Below, piece by piece: positions 47,443-58,440 of a stretch of DNA of 64,000 nucleotides (the first letter of the stretch is position 1; every line of letters starts with the position of its first letter). A model generated the notes under the pieces. That model was not told the origin of the DNA. It was given only the letters and a program-made list of their open reading frames with translations, and did no database searches. The stretch comes from Vitis vinifera (Eukaryota > Streptophyta > Magnoliopsida > Vitales > Vitaceae): assembly GCF_030704535.1 (NCBI RefSeq), contig NC_081821.1:8385001-8449000 (forward strand), read 5' to 3'. Position numbers and translations under genes: made by a program.

Positions 47443-49547
47443 ATGAATCCCCTGGCGCTGATTTTCTGCACGGCTCTCTTCTGCATTCTCCTCTACCACT
47501 TCCTCACGCGCCGCTCTGTCCGCCTCCCTCCGGGGCCCAAGCCATGGCCGATTGTGGGGAACCTCCCTCACCTGGGCCCCGTCCCTCACCACTCCATTGC
47601 TGCGCTCGCTAAAACCTACGGCCCTCTCATGCATCTCCGTATGGGCTTCGTCGACGTCGTGGTGGCCGCCTCCGCCTCCGTTGCCGCTCAGTTCTTGAAA
47701 ACTCATGATGCTAATTTCTCCAACAGGCCTCCTAATTCAGGTGCCAAGCATATCGCCTACAACTATCAGGATCTGGTGTTCGCTCCCTACGGCCCCCGGT
47801 GGCGCATGCTCCGCAAGATTTGCTCCGTCCACCTCTTCTCTGGCCAAGCCTTGGATGATTTTCGCCATATCCGACAGGTACCTAGCTTAATCTCTCTCAG
47901 AAATGAATCCTTTCTCAATTTTAATCCATTTTTCGTTTTTTCTTCCTGATCGCTTCTATTATTTCATCGCAAATTAAGATCTGGTTACACAGATTTCATT
48001 TTTCCATAAAAACATGTAAGAAAATAATAGCATGTGTTCACCATCATTGTCTAGTCCTGTCAGAGTATTTGCAGTCTCCACTCTCTCTGTATACACTACA
48101 CATCTTTTTGAAGAAGGCCCGGCTCCACAAGTTTATTATTACTATTTTTTTAATGATTTTTTTTAGTAAGGTTGTTTTCCTCCGGCAGTGGAAGTCCGTG
48201 CATTCACGCGAGACTTTACCATTTAATATTTAAAATTATATTTTTTTAATGTTTGTTTTATAAAAATACTGAACTGACAAATGAGTTGCCGCTGAGTTTT
48301 ATCCAATTTTGATGATTAGAAAAATAATCAGTAGATGAAAATTTATGTGACGTACAGGAGGAGGTTTTGGCGCTAATGCGCGCACTTGCGAGGGCGGGTC
48401 AAACGCCGGTGAAGTTGGGGCAGCTGCTGAACGTGTGCACTACCAACGCCCTAGGGCGGGTGATGTTAGGCAGGAGAGTGTTCGGCGACGGCAGCGGAGG
48501 CGAAGATCCGAAGGCCGACGAGTTCAAAGAGATGGTGGTGGAGCTGATGGTCCTGGCCGGAGTTTTCAACATCGGCGACTTTGTGCCGGCGCTGGAATGG
48601 CTGGACCTGCAGGGCGTAGCTTCCAAGATGAAGAAGCTCCATGCTCGGTTTGACGCTTTCCTGGGCGCCATCGTGGAGGAGCACAAGATCAGCGGCTCTG
48701 CTGGTTCCGAGCGTCACGTGGACTTACTCAGCACGTTGATCTCGCTGAAGGATAATGCCGACGGTGAGGGAGGCAAGCTCACCGACGTTGAGATCAAAGC
48801 CTTGCTCTTGGTATCTCTCATTATCCATTTTCTGTCACTGTTTCGTCTACTTCTTGTGGTAATTTGGCACCTGAAATTGATGAAAACCGTCTGTTGACAT
48901 GGCAGAACTTGTTCACAGCTGGAACTGACACCTCATCCAGCACAGTGGAGTGGGCCATTGCAGAGCTCATTCGCCACCCTGAAATGATGGCCCAAGCCCA
49001 ACAAGAGCTGGACGCAGTGGTGGGCCGAGGCAGGCTTGTAACTGATTTGGACCTGCCCAAACTTACCTATCTCCAAGCCATAGTCAAGGAAACCTTCCGC
49101 CTGCACCCATCCACGCCCCTCTCCCTCCCTCGGATGGCGGCGGAGAGCTGTGAGATCAACGGCTACCACATCCCCAAAAACGCCACTCTTCTAGTGAACG
49201 TGTGGGCCATAGCGCGGGACCCAGAGGTGTGGGAGGAGCCACTAGAATTCAGGCCCAACAGGTTCCTCCCAGGAGGGGAAAGACCAAATGCGGACGTGAG
49301 AGGGAATGATTTTGAAGTGATTCCATTCGGGGCTGGCCGGAGAATATGCGCGGGGATGAGCTTGGGACTGAGGATGGTGCACCTGTTAACCGCGACGCTT
49401 GTTCATGCGTTCAACTGGGAGTTGCCGGAAGGCCAGGTGGCGGAGAAGCTGAACATGGATGAGGCATATGGGCTGACCCTACAACGAGCCGCCCCACTCA
49501 TGGTGCACCCACGGCCAAGGCTGTCACCCCAAGTTTTCGGGAAGTAA
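47443..49547 (+). CDS. Flavonoid 3'-hydroxylase (CYP75B), copy 2
   Basis: Exons 47443-47877, 48358-48810 and 48906-49547 encode 509 aa with the same exon lengths and phases as copy 1 (435, 453 and 642 nt). All P450 landmarks are kept: proline hinge, VVVAAS, AGTDTS in the I-helix, ExxR, and FGAGRRICAG with Cys444. Differences from copy 1 (copy 1 residue first): V15I, K135Q, A149L, V150A, T152M, N164K, A234S, V275L, R276K, S338G, Q348K, V352L and I356V; residues 357-509 are identical. It is an ER P450 that 3'-hydroxylates flavonoids for quercetin/cyanidin-type pigments. From memory, copy 2 is closer than copy 1 to the published grape F3'H. Different upstream DNA allows the copies to be expressed differently. 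Confidence 0.96.
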
Positions 49548-52378
49548 ATGAGGTTGTTTGCCCATAATTAAAGTAGAAGACTTGGTGATGGATTTGGCTG
49601 AATAATTATGATGTTAGAGAGCGAGTGTAGTAGTTTTGTGATGGGTTTTCCCTCAACCACCTGCATGTTAATACTGTAAACGATGATTCTCAAGGGGTAT
49701 CTAATAATGCAATATGTTGGTTTAAAATTTAAAATATTTACTTCACAATATCGAGCGTAGGAGAAGAAACTAGAAAGTCATATGATGAATAATGTCCCCA
49801 AAACTCAGGGAAGAAGGAGTAGCTTCATCTGTCATCTGACCAACAAGCCTCCTCACAAAAAACCATATAACAAGTCAAAGGTAGTATATATGATTTATTG
49901 GATGAGAAGTAGAGGCTCCAAACATTGATATCTTTAATACCCCACCTTTCAAACAAAGATACCTGAAAATGTATAAAAATAAATAAAAAATAAAAATAAA
50001 AATCACTTCATCCGAACCAGGACTATAAAAGAAGAAGACCTCCTTGACTGACCTGTGTCTAAAAAGACGAGTCCAATTACCCTTATCCTTATATGCTCAA
50101 AAGTCAATAAAGCCTACTCACATACCGTAAAAAGTGTATTGACCTATCAGATAACCAGATTGATCGACTTGTGTCTAAAAAGACGAGTCCAATTACCCTT
50201 ATTCTCATATGCTCAAAAGTCAATAAAGCCTACTGACATGCTGTAAAAAGTGTGTTGAAACCACTCCTTCATAAAGAAAGTGACTTTAAAAGAGAAGTCT
50301 CTTCCTCCTCAAGGCTCTCTCTCTTTTAAAGATGTAGAAAATGCATCTTTGTATCCAAAATGATTGAATAAAATATCCAATATGTTTCTTGAAGAATTTT
50401 AGCATATTCAAGAAGCATCACAACTCTTAATAGATTTGATTATCACTATAATGATTGAAATAGAACCTCTAGATGTGTTGTGATCATGAATGCTTAAATA
50501 TAGTAATTTTTATTTATTTTTAAAATAAATAATAAATTAATTAATTTAATCTTATATATTCTCTAGATCATGTGGTATCTTTTAATTTTTTTAATATTAA
50601 TTTTTTTACAAATTAATTATCAAATTTATAAAAACCCCATGAATAATTGACTAAATCAATTCTTCCCTAGCTTTCAATATCTTTCATAAATAGGTAATTT
50701 TTGAAAATATTAAAGAGTAGCGTGGAAACTAATTATTAATCTAATTACAATATTAAATAAATTAAAATTAGATATTTTTGAAATTCATGTACCATGTAGT
50801 TATTTTTTCATAAATAAATTCTTATTCGTAATTACTAATTTGCATTAATAAAAATTTATAACATTACTTATATCATTGTAATAAATTTAAAAAAAGTGGA
50901 CTTGTCACGTTCATTTCTTTCTCTCTCAATATATTGTTAAATACATAAATTAATAATATTTATTAAAATGATATTTGCAAGTTGGGGGTGGGATGAGAAC
51001 TCGTGTTGGGATTTTTGATCCTAAAGGTCTAATTGAAGGGATTTTGAAAAAAAAAACATTTATTAAAGTATATCACTTTTAAAACTATTTTCAAATCTAC
51101 TATATTTTTTATAATATCAATTAAAAATTGTCTTTTTAAAAAAACCAACTTTAATTCAAATATGAAAATTATTTTTTGAAAAGATAATTTTAAAATTCAA
51201 CTAAGTTGTCTCTTCAAAAAGCAACTTTTACTTTTAAGTTTTTGAAATTACTATACATTTGGAAGTAGTTTCAAAAGTGCGATATTTTAATAAATATTTT
51301 TTAAAATTGCAATAGTTTTTTCAAAATCTTGACACTTAAGATAGAGAGTGGGCAAGCATGAGAAAAAAAATTACATACACTCAGATTTATGTCGTAGACT
51401 AGGAACTGAAAAATTGTGGGGCATATGGGGCATATGGATCATACAAAAACAATTATCTTACTTAGTGTTACTTATTATTACTTAAGCATTAATTAAAAGG
51501 AAGTGTTAAGGTATGCAAGTATCCAAATGCTAGATATAGAACTTCAAATTCGGTCCATTAAATTGAATAAAAATACAAAATCTATATAATGATATTTAAG
51601 TAATGAAGATTCAAACAAATAAGATCATAGTGTAAGAATACGAATAAATGAGATTACGATACAAATGATAACATTTGAAAATGTATACCTAAGACCATTT
51701 TATTGAGTTTTTTCGTACATTTATTTGAGCTTAGGATTGTAGATGGTGCATGATGGGAAGTGTCACAAATTCCTAATTAGTAAAGATTGGGAGATACTCA
51801 ATGAAGCGAGATGACTCGTGGTTCTAAGTGTGAATACAAGGAGTGAAAAAATGTTTTGAGAACCCAATAATTATATCTGGTTTTGTTCTCTATAATGTTA
51901 TCTATGATATAATTGAAAGATTTTCTCTCGTGTGTGAATATATGAATAATTGACCAAACCACGTTAAAATCTCGTGTAATCTAACATTGCTTATATTAAA
52001 GCTTTTGTTAGCGTAACAAACTTGTATAGGACTTTTGAAGATAAAAAGAATTTTAGTTAAAAGTGAAGTCAATTGCTCTATCGTGTTGATATGGTATAAC
52101 AAGTCTGTCTCATGGAGAGATTGAAAATTGACTTCATAGGATTTGATATGAAAATTATTGAAAAATATCTCAAATTCTTAATTAGTAAAGATTCATTTTT
52201 ACATAGAATATCATATAAAATATTTTCTAAGTTAATACAACATTGAAATATTATATTTTTTTTTATAGAATAAACAAAGTTATTAAGAATATTTCTATAA
52301 ATATTTTAGATTAAGAAATGAAAAAGTTATGAGATGAAAATGACCTTTTAGATACTACACATTGTTTTATCTTTGTGT
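49548..52378. repeat. Module-2 flank downstream of F3'H copy 2
   Basis: Collinear with 26322-29521 plus 45878-46231 of module 1, without the solo LTR and the nested transposons. It contains its own tandem duplication: the phrase GTGTCTAAAAAGACGAGTCC occurs at about 50055 and 50170. No gene is seen. Confidence 0.75.
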
Positions 52379-52435
52379 CGGAAGGCTAGAAGGCCAGATT
52401 GCGGAGAAGTTGAACATGGATAAAGCATATGGGCT

Positions 52436-55400
52436 TGTAGGGAATTAAACCGAATTCCCAACCCGTGAGAAACAAAAAAAATTAGAGAAAACACACGCCA
52501 AAGAAAAACAATCACACACACAAGACAGTATTTACGTGGTTCGGCAATTTGCCTACATCCACGGAGTTGCAGGGATATCACTATTATCAGGGAAGAATAC
52601 AGGGTACAACCTGGCGGCTACAATATTCTCTATATATATATAGCACGGCAACACTACCATACTAAAAAACCCTAATTACAAAGGGTGGTTCCACAATGGG
52701 CTAAACGAGCCCAACAGGCCTCAATAAATCTCCCATTAAAAAAGTCATGCAATATTATTCGGGTCGGGTCGTCAAACCAGATCAAACAAAACTAGGCTCC
52801 ACAAAGCCCAACAAATCTCCCACTTGGAGACTAGTCCAATCACCAACATCAAACCGCTATCCTCCAAGAAACGATCCCTCATCCCTACAACTCATCCTCC
52901 TGTCCTCAAGCTAGAAGACCAATTGAAGTTGCGCACAGCTTCAACTTCTCAATAGTGACACCCTTAGTCAACATGTCTACAGGGTTTTTAGATTCACAAA
53001 TCTTCTCAAGTATTACCAGTTTATCCTCAACAAGATAACGGATAAAGTGATATTTTGTTTGTATATGTTTCGACTTTGAATGAAAAGCCGAATTTTTTGC
53101 AAGAAAAATTGCACTCTGACTGTCACTGTGTAGAATGCCCATCTCTTGCTTCTTACCCAATTCATCTAAGAAACCATGTAGCCAAATCATCTCCTTTCCA
53201 GCTTCAGTTGCTGCAACATACTCAGCTTCTGTAGTAGACAAAGTAACAATCTTCTGTAGATTTGAAGTCCATAATATAGCTGTACCACCTAGAGTAAAAA
53301 CAAACCCAGTAGTACTCTTTCTATTATCAATATCACCAGCAAAATCAGCATCTACATAACCCTGTAGTTTCAAACTTGCACCTGTGAAGCAAAGACATGT
53401 ATCTAATGAACCCTTCAGATATCTTAAAATCCACTTGACTGCCTCCCAATGCTGCTTTCCAGGCCTACTCATGAATCTGCTCACAACTCCCACTGCATGT
53501 GCAATGTCTGGCCTTATACACACCATAGCATACATCAAGCTGCCAATAGCTGAGGCATAGGGCACCTTGCTCATATGGTCCCTTTCTTCTTCTGTCTTTG
53601 GTGACTGTTCTTTGCTTAGTTTGAAATGACTACCCAAGGGTGTGCTCACTGGTTTAGCTTCATTCATGTTGAACCTGCTGAGAACTTTCTTCACATACTC
53701 TGACTGTGAAAGCTTCAATGTACCATTAGCTTTGTCTCTAATGATTCTCATACCAAGGATTTGCCTTGCAGCTCCCAAATCCTTCATTGCAAACTGTTTG
53801 GACAATTGCTTCTTCAGATTATTAATCTTCTCAATGTCAGACCCTGCAATAAGCATATCATCCACATACAACAGTAATATGATGTAAGAATTGTCAAAGA
53901 ACTTAATATAGCAATAGTGATCAGCTTCACATCTCTTGAACCCAATTCTATGCATAAAATTGTCAAACTTCTTGTACCACTGTCTAGGAGCTTGTTTAAG
54001 GCCATACAAGCTTTTTCTCAGTTTGCAGACTAGATTCTCTTGTCCCTGAACAATGAACCCTTCTGGCTGAATCATGTAAAGGTCTTCCTCCAAGTCACCA
54101 TGAAGGAATGCTGTCTTCACATCTAACTGCTCAAGATGTAAGTTTTCTGCAGCCACCATTCCAAGTACAAGTCTAATTGTTGACATCTTCACAACTGGAG
54201 AAAATATCTCTGTGTAGTCGATGCCCTCCTTCTGCTGGAACCCTTTAACAACTAATCTGGCCTTGTAACGTTTGCTACCATCATGCTCATTCTTTATTCT
54301 GTATACCCACTTGTTGTGTAAAGCCTTCTTTCCTACTGGCAATTCAGTCAGTTCCCATGTCTGATTCCCCAACAGGGAATCCATCTCATCCTTCATGGCT
54401 AACTCCCACTTGCTTGAATTCTCATCTTGCAAGGCTTCATCATAACACTCTGGCTCACCACCATCAGTCAACAGGAGATAATTTAAAACAGGTGAATAAC
54501 GCTGCGGAGGTCTAGTGTTCCTAGAAGATCTGCGAACTTCAACTACAGGTGTACTCAGATCTACCTGTGAATTTACATTCTCCTTATCTTCTTCACCCCC
54601 TTTTTGGACAGTACTTTCAGTCAATTCATCTAAGTTGACAAACTCAGATTTCTTTTGATCTATCTCTGTAACATCTGACACTACAGATGACCTGTCTTTG
54701 TACATAACCTGTTCATTAAATATTACATTTCTATTTCTGATGATTTTCCTGTTTTGTTCATCCCAAAACCTATAGCCAAATTTCTCATCACCATAGCCAA
54801 TGAAAAAACATATTTTTGACTTTGCATCAAGTTTACTACGAGCATCAGAATCAATATGAACATAAGAAATACAACCAAAAACTTTTAAATGTGAAAACTT
54901 CACCTCTTTACCGCTCCAAACCTCCTCAGGAAGTCTGAACTCCATGGGAACTGATGGTCCTCGGTTTATCAGGTAAGCTGCAGTGCTAACAGCATCAGCC
55001 CAAAAAGTTTTTGGTAGTCCAGCATGCAACCTCATACTTCTAGCACGCTCATTGAGAGTTCTGTTCATGCGCTCAGCCACACCATTCTGCTGTGGTGTCC
55101 CAGGAATGGTCTTCTCCATCCTAATTCCCTGTGCAGCACAATACTCACTGAATCCTCCATCTATGTACTCTCCTCCATTATCTGACCTCAAACATTTTAC
55201 TTTCAAACCTGTTTCTGTCTCAACCATGGCCTTCCACTTCTTAAAAGTTACAAATACATCAGATTTATTTTTCAGAAAATAAACCCATACCTTTCTACTT
55301 GAGTCATCAATAAAGGTGATGTAGTACCTTGAACCTCCTAGGGATGCAACCGGAGAAGGCCCCCACAAATCAGTGTGTACTAGTTCCAATTTTTCAGCCT

Positions 55401-57221
55401 TCGGTGTCCTGCCAGTTTTCAAGAAGCTCACCTTTTTTTGCTTTCCTAAGATGCAACTTTCACACATGTCAAAATCAATGGACTTCAATTCTGGTAGTTT
55501 TCCTTTTGACAACAACATCTTCATCCCTTTCTCACTCATGTGACCAAGTCTGCGGTGCCATAGGCTTGTATCAATACTTGCATCAGCAACTGCAATTGTG
55601 TCTCTTGGACATGAGGTCATATACAGAGTGCCAGTCTTCTTTCCACGAGCCAATACCCTAGCTCCCTTTGTAACCTTCCAAGTACCACCAACAAATAGTA
55701 TTGCATGTCCTTCATCATCAAGTTGTCCAACAGAAATCAGATTCCTCCTCAGGTCAGGAATATGTCGAACCTTCTCTAGTAACCAAACAGACCCATTGGG
55801 CAACGATATCCGGACATCTCCCAGACCCACAACATCCAAGGCTGAACCATCAGCCAAATACACCTTACCAAAATCACCTGCAACATAATTCTGTATGATT
55901 TCTCGGTGTGGAGTGGTATGAAACGAAGCTCCTGAATCCAAAACCCAATCATCAAGTGGACTGTCTACTGCAAGAAGTAATGCATCCTGTACCTCTTCTG
56001 TTACAGCATTAGCAGAATCATCTTCATTCTTCTTCTTAGGGCTTTTGCATTGCCTTTTAAAGTGACCTGTTTTCCCACAATTCCAGCATTGTACTTGTTG
56101 GCCTGATCTAGATTTGCTTCTGTTCCGATTAGAATTTCTGGAATTTGATCTACCCTGATTTGAATTTCTGTTATTACCTCTGCCTCTTGTCTCAAGGTTT
56201 AGGGCAGAACCAGATCCTGAGGTTTCACCTGCATCTCTTCGGCGAATCTCCTCAGCCAGAATTAAATCTCGTATATCATTGTACTTGAGCTTTTCCTTTC
56301 CCGTAGAATTGCTTACTGCCATCCTCATTGCCTCCCAACTATTTGGCAAAGAAGCCAAGACGATCAGAGCACGAATCTCATCATCAAAATCAATTTCTAC
56401 AGACGACAATTGATTTGTGATTGTATTAAATTCATTCAGATGTTGTGCTACTGATGCATTCTCTGCCATCTTCAAATTGAACAATTTTGTCATCAGATGC
56501 ACCTTATTGTTTGCGGACGGCTTTTCATACATACCGGACAAAGCCTTCATCAGATCTGTTGTGGTCTTCTCCTTTACAACATTGTGTGCAACAGACCTAG
56601 ACAGAGTTAACCTAATAACTCCTAGAACCTGTCTGTCAAGAAGCGCCCATTCCTCAGCCTTCATACTCTCAGGTTTTGTCCCCAAAAGAGGCAGATGTAA
56701 TTTCCTCCCATAGAGATAATCTTCAATCTGCATCCTCCAATACGCAAAGTCTGTGCCATCAAACTTTTCTATTCCAGACGCCTTTCCTGCTTCCTCTGCC
56801 ATTGCTCCCACTCAAACCTAACCCTAGGCTCTGATACCAGTTGTAGGGAATTAAACCGAATTCCCAACCCGTGAGAAACAAAAAAAATTAGAGAAAACAC
56901 ACGCCAAAGAAAAACAATCACACACACAAGACAGTATTTACGTGGTTCGGCAATTTGCCTACGTCCACGGAGTTGCAGGGATATCACTATTATCAGGGAA
57001 GAATACAGGGTACAACCTGGCGGCTACAATATTCTCTATATATATATATAGCACGACAACACTACCATACTAAAAAACCCTAATTACAGAGGGTGGTTCC
57101 ACAATGGGCTAAACGAGCCCAACAGGCCTCAATAAATCTCCCATTAAAAAAGTCATGCAATATTATTCGGGTCGGGTCGTCAAACCGGATCAAACAAAAC
57201 TAGGCTCCACAAAGCCCAACA
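52436..57221 (-). mobile_element. Complete young Copia retrotransposon (Tork/Tnt1-like), 4786 bp
   Basis: Target duplication GGGCT (52431-52435, 57222-57226) is perfect. LTRs of 378 bp (52436-52813) and 380 bp (56842-57221) start TGTAGG and end CCCAACA on the plus strand (TGTTGGG...CCTACA in element sense). They differ by only four transitions and one TA dinucleotide. The primer-binding site TGGTATCAGAGCC lies at 56827-56839, two bases from the 5' LTR, and a purine tract AAGTGGGAGATT adjoins the 3' LTR at 52814-52825. The polyprotein frame is uninterrupted. Structurally it could be autonomous. Confidence 0.95.
52906..56802 (-). CDS. Copia gag-pol polyprotein, intact
   Basis: The first ATG of the open frame is at 56802 (ATGGCAGAGGAAGC); the frame runs 1298 codons to 52906. 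Order: gag with UBN2-type fold (about 1-200); CCHC finger CWNCGKTGHFKRQC (239-252); protease VLDSGASFH (about 289); pre-integrase HRRLGHMSEKG and CESCILGKQ zinc motif; integrase core beginning DLWGPSP with FIDDSSRKVW; RT with KKAL..KWVY entry, KSLYGLKQAPRQW and YVDDML; RNase H with GYVDADFAGD and a STTEAEYVA motif. It packages and copies the element's RNA and integrates the cDNA. Order protease-integrase-RT-RNase H is Copia; motifs resemble Tnt1/Tork. No stop or frameshift was found. Confidence 0.95.
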   Translation of the reverse strand: MAEEAGKASGIEKFDGTDFAYWRMQIEDYLYGRKLHLPLLGTKPESMKAEEWALLDRQVLGVIRLTLSRSVAHNVVKEKTTTDLMKALSGMYEKPSANNKVHLMTKLFNLKMAENASVAQHLNEFNTITNQLSSVEIDFDDEIRALIVLASLPNSWEAMRMAVSNSTGKEKLKYNDIRDLILAEEIRRRDAGETSGSGSALNLETRGRGNNRNSNQGRSNSRNSNRNRSKSRSGQQVQCWNCGKTGHFKRQCKSPKKKNEDDSANAVTEEVQDALLLAVDSPLDDWVLDSGASFHTTPHREIIQNYVAGDFGKVYLADGSALDVVGLGDVRISLPNGSVWLLEKVRHIPDLRRNLISVGQLDDEGHAILFVGGTWKVTKGARVLARGKKTGTLYMTSCPRDTIAVADASIDTSLWHRRLGHMSEKGMKMLLSKGKLPELKSIDFDMCESCILGKQKKVSFLKTGRTPKAEKLELVHTDLWGPSPVASLGGSRYYITFIDDSSRKVWVYFLKNKSDVFVTFKKWKAMVETETGLKVKCLRSDNGGEYIDGGFSEYCAAQGIRMEKTIPGTPQQNGVAERMNRTLNERARSMRLHAGLPKTFWADAVSTAAYLINRGPSVPMEFRLPEEVWSGKEVKFSHLKVFGCISYVHIDSDARSKLDAKSKICFFIGYGDEKFGYRFWDEQNRKIIRNRNVIFNEQVMYKDRSSVVSDVTEIDQKKSEFVNLDELTESTVQKGGEEDKENVNSQVDLSTPVVEVRRSSRNTRPPQRYSPVLNYLLLTDGGEPECYDEALQDENSSKWELAMKDEMDSLLGNQTWELTELPVGKKALHNKWVYRIKNEHDGSKRYKARLVVKGFQQKEGIDYTEIFSPVVKMSTIRLVLGMVAAENLHLEQLDVKTAFLHGDLEEDLYMIQPEGFIVQGQENLVCKLRKSLYGLKQAPRQWYKKFDNFMHRIGFKRCEADHYCYIKFFDNSYIILLLYVDDMLIAGSDIEKINNLKKQLSKQFAMKDLGAARQILGMRIIRDKANGTLKLSQSEYVKKVLSRFNMNEAKPVSTPLGSHFKLSKEQSPKTEEERDHMSKVPYASAIGSLMYAMVCIRPDIAHAVGVVSRFMSRPGKQHWEAVKWILRYLKGSLDTCLCFTGASLKLQGYVDADFAGDIDNRKSTTGFVFTLGGTAILWTSNLQKIVTLSTTEAEYVAATEAGKEMIWLHGFLDELGKKQEMGILHSDSQSAIFLAKNSAFHSKSKHIQTKYHFIRYLVEDKLVILEKICESKNPVDMLTKGVTIEKLKLCATSIGLLA

Positions 57222-57299
57222 GGGCTGACCTTACAACGAGCCGCCCCACTAATGGTGCACCCACAGCCAAGGCTGTCACCCCAAGGTTTCGGGAAGTAA

Positions 57300-58440
57300 A
57301 TGAGGTTGTTTTCCCATGATTAAAATAGAAAACTTGATGATGGATTTGGCTGAATAATTATGACGTTGGAGAGCGATCGAGTGTAGTAGTTTCGTGATGG
57401 GTTTTCCCTCAGCCACCTGGACGTTAATATTGTAAACGTTGACTCTCATGGAGCTATCTAATAATGCAATATGTCGGCTTAAAATTTAAATTAATAACCC
57501 CACAATGTCAACGTCGAGTGTAGGAGAAGAAAGTCATATGATGAATATCCTCAAAACTCATAAGGAGATCGGCGAAGAAGCCATCACAATCTAAGGAGTC
57601 GTGCAATGCGGCAAGTGAATATGACCGTGTGCCAACGACCAATAAAAGCACGAAAACTGAACAAGACGGGAGTAGCTTCATCTGTCATGCATTCATTTCA
57701 CAAACCGGTCGGCCCCTCACGTGCGCTATGCCAAAGCTGAGCTGACCCACCGGCCTCCTCACAAAAAACCCATACTCCAACTTCAGCAGAGCGCGCATGT
57801 TGTGGCGTATGCCGATGGTTACCGATCCATATACATTCTTTATCCTGCCGCCTTTGATGAAAAATTACATAGGTTAAGAATCCGTCCTTAATGTCTACTC
57901 GTTCTTGGAAAAATTTTCCCATCATTGCGAATGTCTTCCCATTTAAATATGAAATTTTGAAATTTTCTTTCATTTCATTTTCATATATTTTGAAGCTTCA
58001 TGGTCGTGTATGGTTTTTTCTTACTAGCCATTATTTTGAGAATAACACAAGTTTGAACAACACAACTATGTCTTTTTTCCTCATTCGCGTAACGAAATAA
58101 ATTTCCAATCTTGATTCATTATAATTTTTTATTACTCATTTCTCTACGAAAATAATTCAAAAAAATATTCAATTAAAAAAACTACATACAAGTTTTTATG
58201 CATCTTGCTTATGCGTGTAAATGGAAAGAGATAGATTCTTGTTTTTCAACTATTAAAATGATTTCCTTCGACCAATTGTTTCACCACGTCGTAGGAAAAA
58301 TATGGAACCAATTTTGAGATTGATAACCCATTTGATAGTGATTTTAAATAATATTTTTAATATTTAAAAAAATTTATTATTAAAAATATTTTCTAAAATT
58401 ACTATCAAACGTATTCTAATTAATTTAGTAACCCATCTTT
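57300..58440. repeat. 3' flank of F3'H fragment B (module 2 end)
   Basis: Collinear with 46354-47140, and in its first about 400 bp also with the 3' flanks of the intact F3'H genes. It is the more complete version. It includes a 90-bp Tourist-like MITE. No gene is seen. Confidence 0.7.
58327..58416. mobile_element. Tourist-like mini-MITE, 90 bp
   Basis: Ends CCCATTTGATAGTGATTTTA and ...AAATTACTATCAAACG, flanked by TAA at 58324-58326 and 58417-58419. Same end family as 23211-23320 and 32242-32977. Confidence 0.55.

Larger units (their letters stand above)
52379..57299 (+). pseudogene. F3'H 3'-end fragment B, split by a Copia element
   Basis: Left part 52379-52435 and right part 57222-57299 join across the retrotransposon target duplication GGGCT to give the same about 40-codon F3'H end as fragment A. 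It differs from A by a 9-nt duplication (GGCTAGAAGGCC) near its start and retains CGA where A has TGA. The shared left boundary shows that A and B are duplicates of one truncated gene. Confidence 0.85.

Noticed and set aside
52906..56811. Polyprotein start at 56811
   Set aside because: The first codon there is GTG; the first ATG is nine bases downstream at 56802, and that start was used.
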